Part shown: positions 8,536-16,614 of the stretch, piece by piece
How positions within the stretch are numbered: the stretch's first letter is position 1
Layout: the number at the start of each line of letters is the position of its first letter
Assembly (NCBI GenBank): GCA_027596195.1
Contig: JADGJG010000560.1
Coordinates: forward strand, 1-16,614
DNA length: 16,614 nucleotides
From: Podochytrium sp. JEL0797
Lineage: Eukaryota; Chytridiomycota; Chytridiomycetes; Chytridiales; Chytriomycetaceae
Direction: 5' to 3'
Notes under the pieces: model-generated
Databases searched by the model: none
Seen by the model: the letters and a program-made list of their open reading frames with translations, nothing else
What the model was told of the DNA's origin: nothing
Translations under genes and position numbers: made by a program

Positions 8536-9057
8536 TAACGAAAGCGCGAAAGAATTCTCAAATTTTTTGCCTTCTTCTTTCTTCGTTGTTTTCTCTCTCA
8601 TGTTTTTCGTTCTTCCGAAAGAATTAAGGTACGCGTATACACACTTTAAATCCTACAAAAAAGGAAGAAGGGAATTGGAAACTTTGACACATTATCGCAC
8701 GCGAGCAACAAAAAATGGAAGGTGAGGTGGATTTTCTCTTTTGAACGGGTGACTCGCCATGCAATTCTTCAAGAAGCGCGATCAGAGGGTCTGTGGGAGT
8801 AGTATTTGTGTTGTCCGTAGGGAGGGAAAATTTTGCGTCGATCGAAAGAATGTATGGCAGAGCAACCGCAACATTTTCCAAAACGCAAAAAAGTGTAGAG
8901 CCGAAACCAAGAGGTTAAGCACGTCACGTGCGCTGACTGTTCTCGATTCGAATTTCATATCACAAAAAATTTTGCACGAGGTGGTGATGGGTGATTGATT
9001 TCGAAGCGAACCGGATCGAAATACCTGTTCAAACAACTTATTTTTAATCACTCGAGA
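8536..9057. other. Intergenic region between AFG2 and the first DOMON-b561 gene
   Basis: Holds the AFG2 3' flank (T-rich, no AATAAA seen) and the probable promoter of the next gene. A minus-strand open frame (8881-8624) has some protein-like stretches (TDPLIALLEELHGESP), and another minus frame just upstream starts MKFESRTVSARDV. No convincing splice pair joins them, so no gene is called. Confidence 0.4.
8925..8930. promoter_or_regulatory. CACGTG palindrome (candidate bHLH site)
   Basis: TCACGTGC lies 128 bp upstream of the first DOMON-b561 start codon and is preceded by a partial copy, CACGTC. CACGTG is the core bound by fungal bHLH factors such as Cbf1 and Pho4. A role here is inferred from position only. 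Confidence 0.25.
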
Positions 9058-10922
9058 ATGCTGACCGCGACGTTGCTTTGGCTGCTGAGCCAGCTCGTTG
9101 CCCTTGTCCACGCGCAATGTTTGTTGCCGTGTTTCCCACATCTCCACCCATGCGGCTTCTCACCCCCACTTTCCAGCCAACTTCTGCGCTCCTTCCAACG
9201 TCTTCTGCGCATCCATCACCGCCAACGATGCCTCCCAGTCCTACTCCATCTCTGTCCAAACCTCACTCCAAGGATGGACCGCCATCGGCCTAAACACGTA
9301 CGGAATGGCCGGTTGCACCATGATCGTAGGCTGGCTCAACTCAGCCAATGCGCCTGTAGTCTCCGTGCGATACTCGGGGGGCCATTACCTGCCACAACCC
9401 ACTTCGGATTCCAACATTGCCCTGGGTGGATCGTCCTCCGGTGGGGTGTCATTCTCGTTCTCGATTCCCTACGCGATGGCAGGGCAGTATTTCGGGGTAC
9501 AGCCAGGTCAACCCAGTAACTTTATCTACGCGTCCGCGTCCGCTGGACCTTCGAATCCCAACTCTGCAAGCTCCGGGTTTGGGATTCACGAATACCGTGG
9601 TTCGTTTTCGATGGTGATTCCAGCGCAGAGGGTGCAACCAGTTCCTCCCCCACCCACCGCTGTGGTCATTCCACCAACTACCGCGGCACCTGTTGAAACA
9701 ACTGCTCAAGCAGCGCCTGCATCATCGGTAACACAAGTTACTACTACGGATTCTCCCCGTGTTACTTTACTAGCTCCATCTGCAATTCCAACCTCGGTGA
9801 TGAATGATTTGGCTGCAGGGGTGGCTGTGAGCACGTTTTGTAGCGACATGACCGGTACGTTTTGTATTACGGCGAGTAGAGCCGGAGAGAATGTGACTGT
9901 GACGGTGCAGTCGAGTTATACGGGATGGGTTGCGTTTGGAATCGGTGAGTTTTTGCGTTAGTTACAGGCAAAGCCAAATTGAAGCTAAACGCGTACCTTT
10001 TTCCCTTCATACAGGCTCCTCCATGACGACCGCAAAAATGTTTGTCTGCTGGCTCGACTCTTCCAACAACCCCTTCATCACCCAACGGGACAGCGCCGCC
10101 CTCATCCAACCCCCCATTTCTTCTCTTCAACAATTCTCAATCGCCTCTACCCCCGCAACCGTCAACATCTCCTCCACCTCAAAAATCACCTTCTCCCTCA
10201 TCCTTCCCGCATCCCTCTTCAACATGAACGCCACCACCTCCCTCATCTACGCACTCAGCTCTTCCCCACCGTCTACCCCCAACTCCCCAACCTCCCCATT
10301 TCCAGTCCACTCGACGCGTGGTGTATTCTCCCTCGACATTTCTAAACTCGGAACCACAACTTCCGGCGAACCCACGACCACTCCCAACGTTCTCCTCTAC
10401 CATGGCCTCTGCATGTTCCTCGCCTGGTGCATCCTTCCCCCCGTTGGAATCTTTATCGCGCGATACCTCAAGGAAAGACTTGGTCACTTGTGGTACAAAC
10501 TCCACATTGCCATCATGTTTTTCGGAATCGCGTCTCTCATGGCATTGGGGCTGTTGTTTGTGGAACTTTATATTCCTGAAGGTGCGCCGCGGTTCTCGGG
10601 GTCTACACCACATGGAGTGATGGGGATGTTGATTGCGTTTGGGATGTATCCGCTCCAAATCGCGCTTGGGTATATTTCCAACTCGTTGTTTGATAAGGAA
10701 AGGAACGAGATTCCGTGGTGGGATAAGTTGCATTGGATGGTGGGGCGCTTAGTGGTCGTGTTGGCGGTGATTAATGTTTGTTTGGGGTTGGTTTTGTATG
10801 GGGCTGGGACGGGTTGGGTGGTTGGGTATTGGGTTTTTGTGGGGGTGGTTGGGGTTGGGTTTGTGGTGGTTGAGAAGAGGATGGGGGCGAGTGTGCACGT
10901 GCAGAAGCCTGCGTCCCCTTGA
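9058..10922 (+). CDS. Secretory DOMON-DOMON-cytochrome b561 protein (copy 1)
   Basis: Exons 9058-9118, 9177-9944 and 10015-10922 give 578 residues. Exon 1 encodes a signal peptide (MLTATLLWLLSQLVALVHAQ). The first intron (58 nt, GTTTGT...TTCCAG) is needed to join it to SNFCAPSNVFCAS. DOMON domain 1 covers about 21-175 and DOMON 2 about 235-350, separated by a Pro/Thr/Ala linker (about 180-232). The second intron (70 nt, GTGAGT...ACAG, branch GCTAAAC) falls inside DOMON 2 after AFGIG. The C-terminal b561 module has five membrane spans from residue 405 and four histidines in the heme-ligand pattern: His406 (YHG), His440 (KLH), His476 (PHG) and His516 (KLHW). Proteins of this build pass electrons across a membrane between two b-type hemes, with DOMON as the outer redox or ligand domain; the acceptor is unknown here. 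It is a close tandem duplicate of the next gene. Confidence 0.92.
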
Positions 10923-11110
10923 GTCTTTTTTTTGGGATTTGTTTTCATGTGTATATTTCTGATGAATGGATAGTAGACAAGTTCGCGTAGAAACACAATT
11001 TAATAAAATGGGTGAAAGGAAGAATCGAAAAATGAACCAAATTCTTCGATTGGAAATCTTTGAAAGAACAATCAGGAAAAACTTTCCCACGCCCCTATTG
11101 TTGGAACCAA
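10923..11110. promoter_or_regulatory. Spacer between the tandem DOMON-b561 genes
   Basis: 188 bp that must hold the 3' end of copy 1 and the promoter of copy 2. A T-run and TGTATATTT (about 10949-10957) follow the first stop codon and resemble a fungal 3'-end efficiency element. The rest is AT-rich. An open frame beginning at 10966 runs through this spacer into copy 2 but is out of frame with its signal peptide. Confidence 0.35.
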
Positions 11111-12933
11111 ATGAGATTTGGTTGGCTTCTCGTCCACCTCGTTGCGGCTGTGCACTCACAAGGTTTTGTGTATTTACTTCCACTCTCTGGTGCCGGTCGC
11201 TGAACTCCGGACTGTTCCCTGTCAAACTTCCTTTACTTCCAGCCAACTTCTGCGCCCCTTCCAACACCTTCTGCGCCTCCATCACAGCCAATGACGCGTC
11301 CCAATCCTACTCGGTAACCGTACAAACGACCCTCCAAGGCTGGGCCGGCATCGGCTTGAGCGCCACATCCATGCCCGGAACCAAAATGGTCGTCGGCTGG
11401 CTCAACTCCACCACCGCGCCCGTCGTATCCGTCCGCCACGCTGGGGGATTCAGCATGCCTGTTTCAATTGCAGACGCGAATATCGCCGCAATTCCAGTCA
11501 ATCCCGCGCCTCTCTTGGCCGGGGTAGCATTCGCGTTCTCGGTCCCTTATGCAAAGGCGGCAGACTATTTCGGAGTCCCGGCAGGGACGGCGGGAAATTT
11601 TATTTACGCGACGGCCAATGCTGGGCCGACGGATCCCGACTCGGCGAGCTCCGGGTTCGGTTATCACGATTACCGGGGTTTATTTACGCTCGTGATTCCA
11701 GCGCAGGGAGTGGTGCAAGGGGTGCAAACTTCCAACGTCTCCTCTGCCGTGACTGCGAATGCCACAGCTACAACTTCAAATAAAGCGGCTTCACAAACTT
11801 CCTCATTGGCGAGTCCCACCGCGCTGGCGGATGGAGGAGTTGCGGGAATGGCCGTGAGCACTTTCTGCAGCGACACGGTGGGTTCGTTTTGCATCACAGC
11901 GAGCAGAAATGGGGGTAGTGTGACTGTGACTGTGCAATCGAGTTTCTCTGGTTGGGTGGCTTTTGGAATCGGTGCGTTTTCCAACTCCCACAAATGCCAA
12001 AAAACTAAATCTAAACCAGGCCGCGGCATGACAAACGCAAACATTTTCACGTGTTGGTTGGACTCCAACAACCAACCCATAATCACACAACGAGATGGCG
12101 TCGCATACACTCAACCCGCACTCTCACCAATCCAACAATTCACTACAACCACCACCCCCACAAGTATCACCATCGCCTCCACCTCAAAAATCATATTTTC
12201 CCTCATCCTCCCCATCTCCCTCTTCAACGCCAACACCACAACCCCCTTCATCTATGCCCTCAGCTCCTCCCCACCCTCCACCCCCGACTCCCCTTCCTCC
12301 TCTTTTCCCATGCATTCCACTCGAGAAGCCTTCTCTCTTGACGTCTCCAAACTCGGAACCACAACCACCGGCCAGCTCTCCGCGACCTCTCCCAACTTCC
12401 TCTTTTACCATGGCATCTGCATGTTCCTCGCGTGGTGCATCCTCCCACCCATCGGAATCTTTATCGCGCGGTACCTAAAGCAAAGACTCGGTCACCTCTG
12501 GTACAAGCTGCATGTTGCCATCATGTTTGGCGGAATCGCGTCACTCATGGCGTTGGGACTGTTGTTTGTGGAACTCCATATTCCTGAAGACACGCCGCGG
12601 TTCTCGGGGTCTACTCCACATGGAGTGATTGGGATGCTGATTGCGTTTGGGTTGTACCCTCTTCAAGTCGTGCTCGGATACACCGCCAACGCGCTCTTCA
12701 ACGCAGAACGGACGCACGTCCCGTGGTGGGACAAGATGCACTGGATCATGGGTCGCTTGGCGGGCGTGTTGGCATTAATCAACATTCTTTTCGGGTTGAT
12801 TCTGTATGGAGCTGAAGTGGGTGTGATTGGGGCGTATGGGGCAGTGGTGGTGGCGATTGGGGTTGGGTTTGGGTTGACCGAGTGGAGGATGGGAGGGGCT
12901 GTGCATCATGTGCAGATGCCTTCTTCTCCTTGA
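11111..12933 (+). CDS. Secretory DOMON-DOMON-cytochrome b561 protein (copy 2)
   Basis: Exons 11111-11162, 11243-11971 and 12020-12933 give 564 residues. A continuous frame from 10966 skips the true start; the ATG at 11111 gives a signal peptide (MRFGWLLVHLVAAVHSQ) joined by an 80-nt intron to ANFCAPSNTFCAS, the same position and phase as in copy 1. The second intron (48 nt, GTGCGT...AACCAG, with CTAAA) also matches copy 1, but it is a multiple of three and stop-free, so retention would insert 16 residues inside DOMON 2. DOMON 1 is about 18-160, DOMON 2 about 218-335, with a Thr/Ser/Ala linker between. The b561 core begins near 390 with His391, His425, His461 and His501 in the same YHG, KLH, PHG and KMHW settings as copy 1. 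The membrane core is nearly identical to copy 1, whereas the linkers differ. Likely role: transmembrane electron transfer at the cell surface or in the secretory pathway. Confidence 0.92.
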
Positions 12934-13019
12934 GGTTTTATGCTTTTTCCTCCAAATAATAATTTCCTTAGGGATAAAGTGCTTTTCGATTCTTCGGCTA
13001 CTAAAGAAAATTATAAAAA

Positions 13020-13256
13020 ATGGAGCAAGTAGAGCCGGATACTGTCTTGATTGATGAAGGCAGTGGATTTGTCGGGTTTGAATTGAACTGGGATGGAGAG
13101 GTGCATTGGAAGATTGAAACTTGCTTCGAGAAATCCGGTTGTCACAAACCGAAACGCGAAAACACCGCAGATGTCAATTCCATTTCCGTGCTATTGAGTC
13201 AAGTTGTTCTGGTATTTTATTTCTATTACTCTTCCCTCCCCCCCAGATCATCCTAG
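13020..13256 (+). CDS. Small open frame of doubtful status
   Basis: A 78-codon frame starts at an ATG in good context (AAAAAATGG) and begins MEQVEPDTVLIDEG, acidic at first and losing protein-like character after about residue 55. A GTATTT...CCCCCCCAG pair (about 13211-13246) could remove the hydrophobic tail and give a short new end. It lies between two converging genes and its end overlaps the last bases of the minus-strand secreted gene. No family is recognised, and it may be chance in a 314-bp 3' region. Confidence 0.2.
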   Translation: MEQVEPDTVLIDEGSGFVGFELNWDGEVHWKIETCFEKSGCHKPKRENTADVNSISVLLSQVVLVFYFYYSSLPPRSS

Positions 13257-14585
13257 AACATCCAATGCCGCGTCCAGAATGAGCAAGACTTTGGTAGTAC
13301 CAGACGTGGCCGTTTGTAAGTCGGAACTGTTGTTGAAAGAATTCGTCCAACCAATCTCGAACGAGTAGACGGTGTCGGTGGTGTCCACAAACAACAGGTC
13401 AGTCCCTTTACTACCGCCGGTGGTGGTGCAACTGGAAGGTGCTTTGGTGATACGTCTGCCATCGTTCGTGAGCCCAGCATAGAACGTAATTGACGAAGAA
13501 CTGCTCGACTTGGAAGTGGTGTAGCACGAAGTAGAAATCGGGAAGTAATTGCAGGTGATAAGGTCGGAAGCACATGTTGGATCAACACCAAGGCTGTGAA
13601 TGTAAACCCCATTCCCCTCGCTAATGGAAGGAATTGTAAAAGTGATGAGTTCGTTCACTCCAGAGCCTGCCGAGGAAACGGCTTCAAGCGATGAGACCCC
13701 AGTGATGACGGAAGAAGCTCCACAGCCCACGATCGTGATGGAAATGGAGCTGACTGCAGTACCCTCGTAAGCACTCACAACAACGTGTCGAGATGTGGAG
13801 CTACATGTGATGATTGGGGGTGAATAAGAATACGTGGATCCACTTGAGAATGTTGTTTCCCCAATGAGTGCGCCAGCTCTCGTAGCTGCGATCGATTGAG
13901 TTGCGGCACAAGCTCCGGATATCACACTCAGGTTTGAGCTGCAATAGGCGACCTTGTACTTGCTCCTGGACCCGGCGGTGACAGTGAAAGAAAGATTGAT
14001 GTTGCCACTTGCATCGACCGAAAAATTCAAGATGGAGAAAATTCCAACATAGGCTGCAGTCGCGGCGGTGGGTGTACCAAGGATCAGAGCAGCAGCTGGG
14101 ACAGTGGCTGGAGCAGTAGTCTGAGCGGGAGTTGGAGTAGCAGTGGCAGCTGCGTTTGAGGAAACCAGCTTGACCCCTGGACTAACAAGCACATTCCCAG
14201 CAGCAGCAAGCACAACTGTGTATTGCGAAATGCTCGAGGTAAAAACACCAGAGATTGTAACTGTGCTTGTGATATCAATCTGGCAACCAACAGCGTTGAT
14301 TGGGATCGAGAATGCACACAAGGTATTCGGCGAACCAGCAGACACGAGGGTAGACGCAATGCTATCACCAGCATTATAAGAATTGCAAGCAGTTGCTGCA
14401 GTGACGGTAAAAGATTGACCGTTGGGACTCTGACTTGGGAACAGGATGCTGGTGCCGTCGTTGTTGGAGAACACCCCGGTCGACACAAAAGCAATGTTGT
14501 CGACGGTTGCTGCTGACCCTACAGGAGCGAAGCATTTCGTCTGAGACATGGCGGGAGCCGCCGTAAAGAAAAGACCCCAAAGCAT
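13248..14585 (-). CDS. Secreted Ser/Thr/Ala-rich cysteine-containing protein, family unknown
   Basis: A single exon of 445 residues from the ATG at 14585. A short hydrophobic start (MLWGLFFTAAPAMS) reads as a signal peptide with cleavage near residue 13-16. The mature part has 12 cysteines (18, 67, 90, 101, 215, 226, 251, 278, 338, 345, 354, 376), an even number that fits disulfides. A Thr/Pro/Ala linker (about 145-172, with PTPAQTTAPATVP) divides an N-terminal beta-rich part from a C-terminal part that itself looks like two beta-rich units (about 180-285 and 290-445). Many NxS/T sites and Ser runs suggest glycosylation. No membrane span or clear GPI signal follows, although the last residues (KVLLILDAALDVLG) are mildly hydrophobic. 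I do not recognise the family. Unlike its neighbours it lacks the C-to-G third-position gradient, which may mean a different origin or age. It converges with the DOMON-b561 gene and diverges from the GT31 gene. Confidence 0.75.
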   Translation of the reverse strand: MLWGLFFTAAPAMSQTKCFAPVGSAATVDNIAFVSTGVFSNNDGTSILFPSQSPNGQSFTVTAATACNSYNAGDSIASTLVSAGSPNTLCAFSIPINAVGCQIDITSTVTISGVFTSSISQYTVVLAAAGNVLVSPGVKLVSSNAAATATPTPAQTTAPATVPAAALILGTPTAATAAYVGIFSILNFSVDASGNINLSFTVTAGSRSKYKVAYCSSNLSVISGACAATQSIAATRAGALIGETTFSSGSTYSYSPPIITCSSTSRHVVVSAYEGTAVSSISITIVGCGASSVITGVSSLEAVSSAGSGVNELITFTIPSISEGNGVYIHSLGVDPTCASDLITCNYFPISTSCYTTSKSSSSSSITFYAGLTNDGRRITKAPSSCTTTGGSKGTDLLFVDTTDTVYSFEIGWTNSFNNSSDLQTATSGTTKVLLILDAALDVLG

Positions 14586-14711
14586 TTCTAAAACAACGGG
14601 CGAGAGTCAATTTAAAAATGACACTGCAGCATGGATCAAGGTTATGGCGCACGTTTAGATTGGATCGAACTCGAGAGAAAGGCGAACAAGCGATCGATCA
14701 TGGCTCTAGCG

Positions 14712-14740
14712 ACTTTTTGGACAGGCAAGTTCCAAAAAGT
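14712..14740. repeat. 10-bp perfect inverted repeat in a promoter region
   Basis: ACTTTTTGGA (14712-14721) and TCCAAAAAGT (14731-14740) are exact reverse complements with a 9-nt spacer. They lie about 130 bp upstream of the secreted-protein start. The layout suits a dimeric regulator's site or a small hairpin. Confidence 0.5.
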
Positions 14741-14789
14741 GGGGGGATGAAGTTGCAAGAAAACAACGGCCTACTCCAAGTTCCAAAAA
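14726..14789. repeat. 13-bp direct repeat CAAGTTCCAAAAA
   Basis: Identical 13-mers occur at 14726-14738 and 14777-14789, 51 bp apart start to start. The first copy overlaps the right half of the inverted repeat at 14712-14740, so TCCAAAAA occurs three times counting the reverse-strand copy. This could be a cluster of binding sites for one factor. Confidence 0.5.
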
Positions 14790-14943
14790 CGAACCCTGCG
14801 GAGTTTTTTTTGCGATCGCCTCATCGGGGCCCTTTCCAAACATTCCTCATGAGCTGCTGAACCTCTACTGGGCAACGAAAACACAACTCAACGAACCAAA
14901 CAAATCAAACAAATGAAACCCAAACACACCGCACACACTAAGC

Positions 14944-15046
14944 TGTTCAAGGCCAGGAATTAGCCGAGAGATTGGTTGCAGCCAAGTTTCCGAAGCGCAA
15001 GGGTAAAGAGAGAGAGCTTGGGACGATGGGACTCTCACAAAACATT
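14944..15046 (+). repeat. Left outer arm of a ~480-bp imperfect palindrome
   Basis: Begins TGTTCAAGGCCAGGAA and ends GACTCTCACAAAACATT. Aligned by hand to the reverse complement of 15326-15426, 94 of 103 positions match, with 7 mismatches and one 2-nt gap. The similarity continues inward more weakly (CCATTCTCC and AAATTGGAAA are shared). Confidence 0.85.
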
Positions 15047-15152
15047 ATCGCTGTATTATATGACTCTTCCATTCTCCTCCCCTAAATTGGAAAAATTTAA
15101 AAAGGGCGGGGATGCGTGCGGCATGTCAAAATTTTGTCCCAATCAGCCCTAT

Positions 15153-15241
15153 ATTCTTTCTCTCCAAGCGTTTAGCCAAGTCATGATCGTGCCCAGCTGA
15201 ACTTGTTCTTCTTCTTCTGCTTAGCGCTTGGAGAAAAGAAA
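15153..15241. repeat. Inner arms of the palindrome and its centre
   Basis: ATTCTTTCTCTCCAAGCGTT (from about 15153) pairs with the reverse complement of the segment ending near 15241 (GCTTAGCGCTTGGAGAAAAG). The centre lies near 15190-15197, close to the midpoint of the outer arms (15185), so inner and outer arms belong to one structure rather than two unrelated repeats. The central 40 bp contain a CTT repeat (TTCTTCTTCTTC). Confidence 0.65.
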
Positions 15242-15325
15242 GGAGGGGAGGAAAAATTGAATCACTCGAATTTTTACAAAAATTTCCAATTTGGAGAATG
15301 GAACACAGCCACATCACACAGCCAC

Positions 15326-15426
15326 AATGCTTTGCGAGAGTCCCATCGTCCCAAGCTCTCACTCTTTACCCTTGCACTTCGGAATATTAGCTGCAACCAA
15401 TCTCTCGGCTTTCCTGGCCTTGAACA
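15326..15426 (-). repeat. Right outer arm of the palindrome
   Basis: Reverse complement of the arm at 14944-15046 at about 91% identity. It ends 136 bp before the GT31 start codon, so it lies in that gene's promoter or 5' leader. Read on the minus strand it is part of a longer open frame (to 15359) that the left arm does not preserve. Confidence 0.85.
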
Positions 15427-15562
15427 CGAGCAATTCGCCCCCATGCTTCAGCCAGTACGCTCTCGCAGGAGATCTGTGCCTTTGATTAAATCCAGTTTGC
15501 TCAAAAGCGGGCTGATTCTGGGCTGATTCCCACTTTTTTGCAATCATTCCGTATCTCGAGCC

Positions 15563-16614
15563 ATGATCGAAACGAAAGGCAACCGCTTGATCCCCGTCAG
15601 CAAACGCAAAACCTTTATCTACGCCATCGTCCTTGTCTGCCTCGCCGCAGATTTGCTCCTCCACGCTCAAATCCTCACCAACCCACTCCCGCCACCTCAC
15701 TCTCTCTCCAACACCACAACTGTCTCCCCGCTTGTCTCACCAATTGCTTCCACCACCACTGCACCTGTTGATCAGCATTCACCTCCCATCACCAACCCCA
15801 CCGCCAAAACTTACCCACACCTCGCCCTCGCGCTCAAAACGGGTTCAGAAACCGCTGCAAGTCGCTCCTCAATCCAACTCCTCACATTCCTCCAAGACGC
15901 AGCGAACTTGCTCGTGATTGCGGAGGCGCCGGGTGTCAGGATTGGCGGCTTGAATGCGGAGGACGCGTATTCTGGGGTGTACGACCGGATTGAGAAGAAG
16001 ATGAAGAAGGAGAGGAAGGGTAGGAGGGGAGATGCGGTAGCGGGAGGGACTTTGGAGTCGAAAGGATGGTGAGTTGGTGTGGGGGGTAATTTTTTTTGAG
16101 AGAGCTTGCTCGTTTTGGGATGTCTGACCCGATTTCTATTGGCTCAAAATAGGGAATTGGACGCACACAAATTCCTACCAGGGCTCCAGCTCTTGCATAA
16201 ACGATTTCCAGAAGCAGAATGGTACTAAAAAATCAGCCTTCTGATTCCTTTTTCTCACAAAAATTGACAGGTACATCATGTTTGACGACGACACCTACCT
16301 CCTCCTCGACAACTATTCCGCCCATTTGGAAACCTTGAATCCAGCAGATGAGTGGTACCTTGGCCAGCCGAACTTGTTTGCTGGGTGCGATGGGGTCACA
16401 AACTTCGGAGATGGACCGTCTTTTGCGAATGGTGGCACGGGGATTGTGGTTTCGAGGGGAGCCATGACGAAAATGGTTCCAATTTTGGGTGAGCTCAGAG
16501 GATTGTTTTCATGTTTTTTTGTAAACGTACGCGCGTATGTCGGTTGAAACTAATGATGCTTTTACCCCCAATTTCATCAGACAAGTGCATTCTCAAATAC
16601 AGAGACTGTTGGGC
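15563..16614 (+). CDS. GT31 Fringe-like glycosyltransferase, type II membrane protein (3' end outside the window)
   Basis: Exons 15563-16068, 16153-16221, 16271-16488 and 16581 onward. The introns are 84, 49 and 92 nt (GTGAGT...AATAG, GTACTA...GACAG, GTGAGC...ATCAG). The first two junctions both split a Trp codon TG|G. The N-terminus is a short basic cytosolic tail (MIETKGNRLIPVSKRK), a signal anchor at residues 17-38 (IYAIVLVCLAADLLL) and a Ser/Thr/Pro stem to about 95, the usual Golgi glycosyltransferase layout. The catalytic part has WYIMFDDDTYLL with the metal/UDP-sugar-binding DDD at 197-199, then WYLGQP and GGTGIVVSRGAM, hallmarks of the Fringe/C1GALT family (GT31). It would transfer a sugar to a secreted glycan or protein; donor and acceptor cannot be told. 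The window ends in exon 4 (DKCILKYRDCW). Confidence 0.88.

Larger units (their letters stand above)
14586..14943. other. Upstream region of the secreted-protein gene
   Basis: About 360 bp without a supported gene, on the promoter side of the minus-strand secreted-protein gene. An A/C-rich stretch (about 14876-14938) contains repeated CAAA units (AAACAAATCAAACAAATG). The short repeats at 14712-14789 are listed separately. Confidence 0.4.

Noticed and set aside
8624..9147. Possible small minus-strand gene from two adjoining open frames
   Set aside because: Some stretches look protein-like, but no convincing donor/acceptor pair or start joins them, and no family is recognised.
10966..11242. Treating the plus frame from 10966 as the N-terminus of DOMON-b561 copy 2
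   Set aside because: It replaces a clean signal peptide with a basic, unstructured stretch. The ATG at 11111 plus an intron matches copy 1 exactly.
10179..11291. Minus-strand open frames of 184 and 180 codons opposite the first DOMON-b561 gene
   Set aside because: No motif is present, and the plus strand encodes a recognised domain with membrane spans.
14976..15700. Open frames within the palindrome and extending into the GT31 exon antisense
   Set aside because: The two arms do not preserve a common frame (stops differ), and part is antisense to GT31 exon 1. No transposase-like motif is seen.
1..16614. A bacterial-style operon, CRISPR array, tRNA or rRNA genes
   Set aside because: Spliceosomal introns and eukaryotic families are present throughout. 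No regularly spaced repeats, tRNA boxes or rRNA-like segments were found by eye.
811..16614. One coordinated gene cluster or new system
   Set aside because: The genes are on both strands, belong to unrelated families, and include a housekeeping ATPase. Only the two local paralogue groups show a real relationship.

Overview
The window is eukaryotic nuclear DNA and most likely comes from an early-diverging, chytrid-like fungus. Coding exons are separated by short introns (about 41-92 nt) with GT/AG ends and often a CTAAC-like branch site, genes are 100-1000 bp apart, and the families fit a fungus: an Afg2/Drg1 AAA-ATPase, secreted DOMON plus cytochrome b561 proteins, and an F-box protein with an N-terminal coiled coil. 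The lineage call is an inference from gene style. No rRNA, tRNA, CRISPR array or prokaryotic operon is visible.

Layout: (1) 1-130, possible 3' tail of a plus-strand gene. (2) 811-2405, two minus-strand genes: a type I membrane protein with two degenerate Cu/Zn-SOD-like repeats, and a small membrane-anchored parvulin (PPIase B). (3) 2759-3578, a broken minus-strand F-box gene. (4) 4230-5572, two more membrane-anchored parvulins (C and D) in tandem on the plus strand. (5) 5712-8535, a nine-exon AFG2/DRG1 gene of 760 codons. (6) 9058-12933, a tandem pair of DOMON-DOMON-cytochrome b561 genes with matching intron positions. (7) 13248-14585, a minus-strand secreted Ser/Thr/Ala-rich, cysteine-containing protein with no family I can name. 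(8) 14944-15426, a large imperfect palindrome. (9) 15563-16614, the 5' part of a GT31 (Fringe-like) glycosyltransferase gene cut by the window edge.

Two gene families have expanded locally: three parvulins within about 3.7 kb and two b561 genes side by side. The SOD-like, DOMON-b561, serine/threonine-rich and GT31 proteins all point to the cell surface or secretory pathway, but nothing ties them into one pathway and I do not claim a functional cluster.

The most unusual pattern is compositional. Exons start with C-ending codons and finish with G-ending codons, and in multi-exon genes the pattern resets after each intron. The secreted gene at 13248-14585 and the F-box remnant do not show it. 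Other points of interest are the membrane-tethered bacterial-type (PpiC/Par10-like) parvulin with two diverged neighbours, and the palindrome between two divergent genes.
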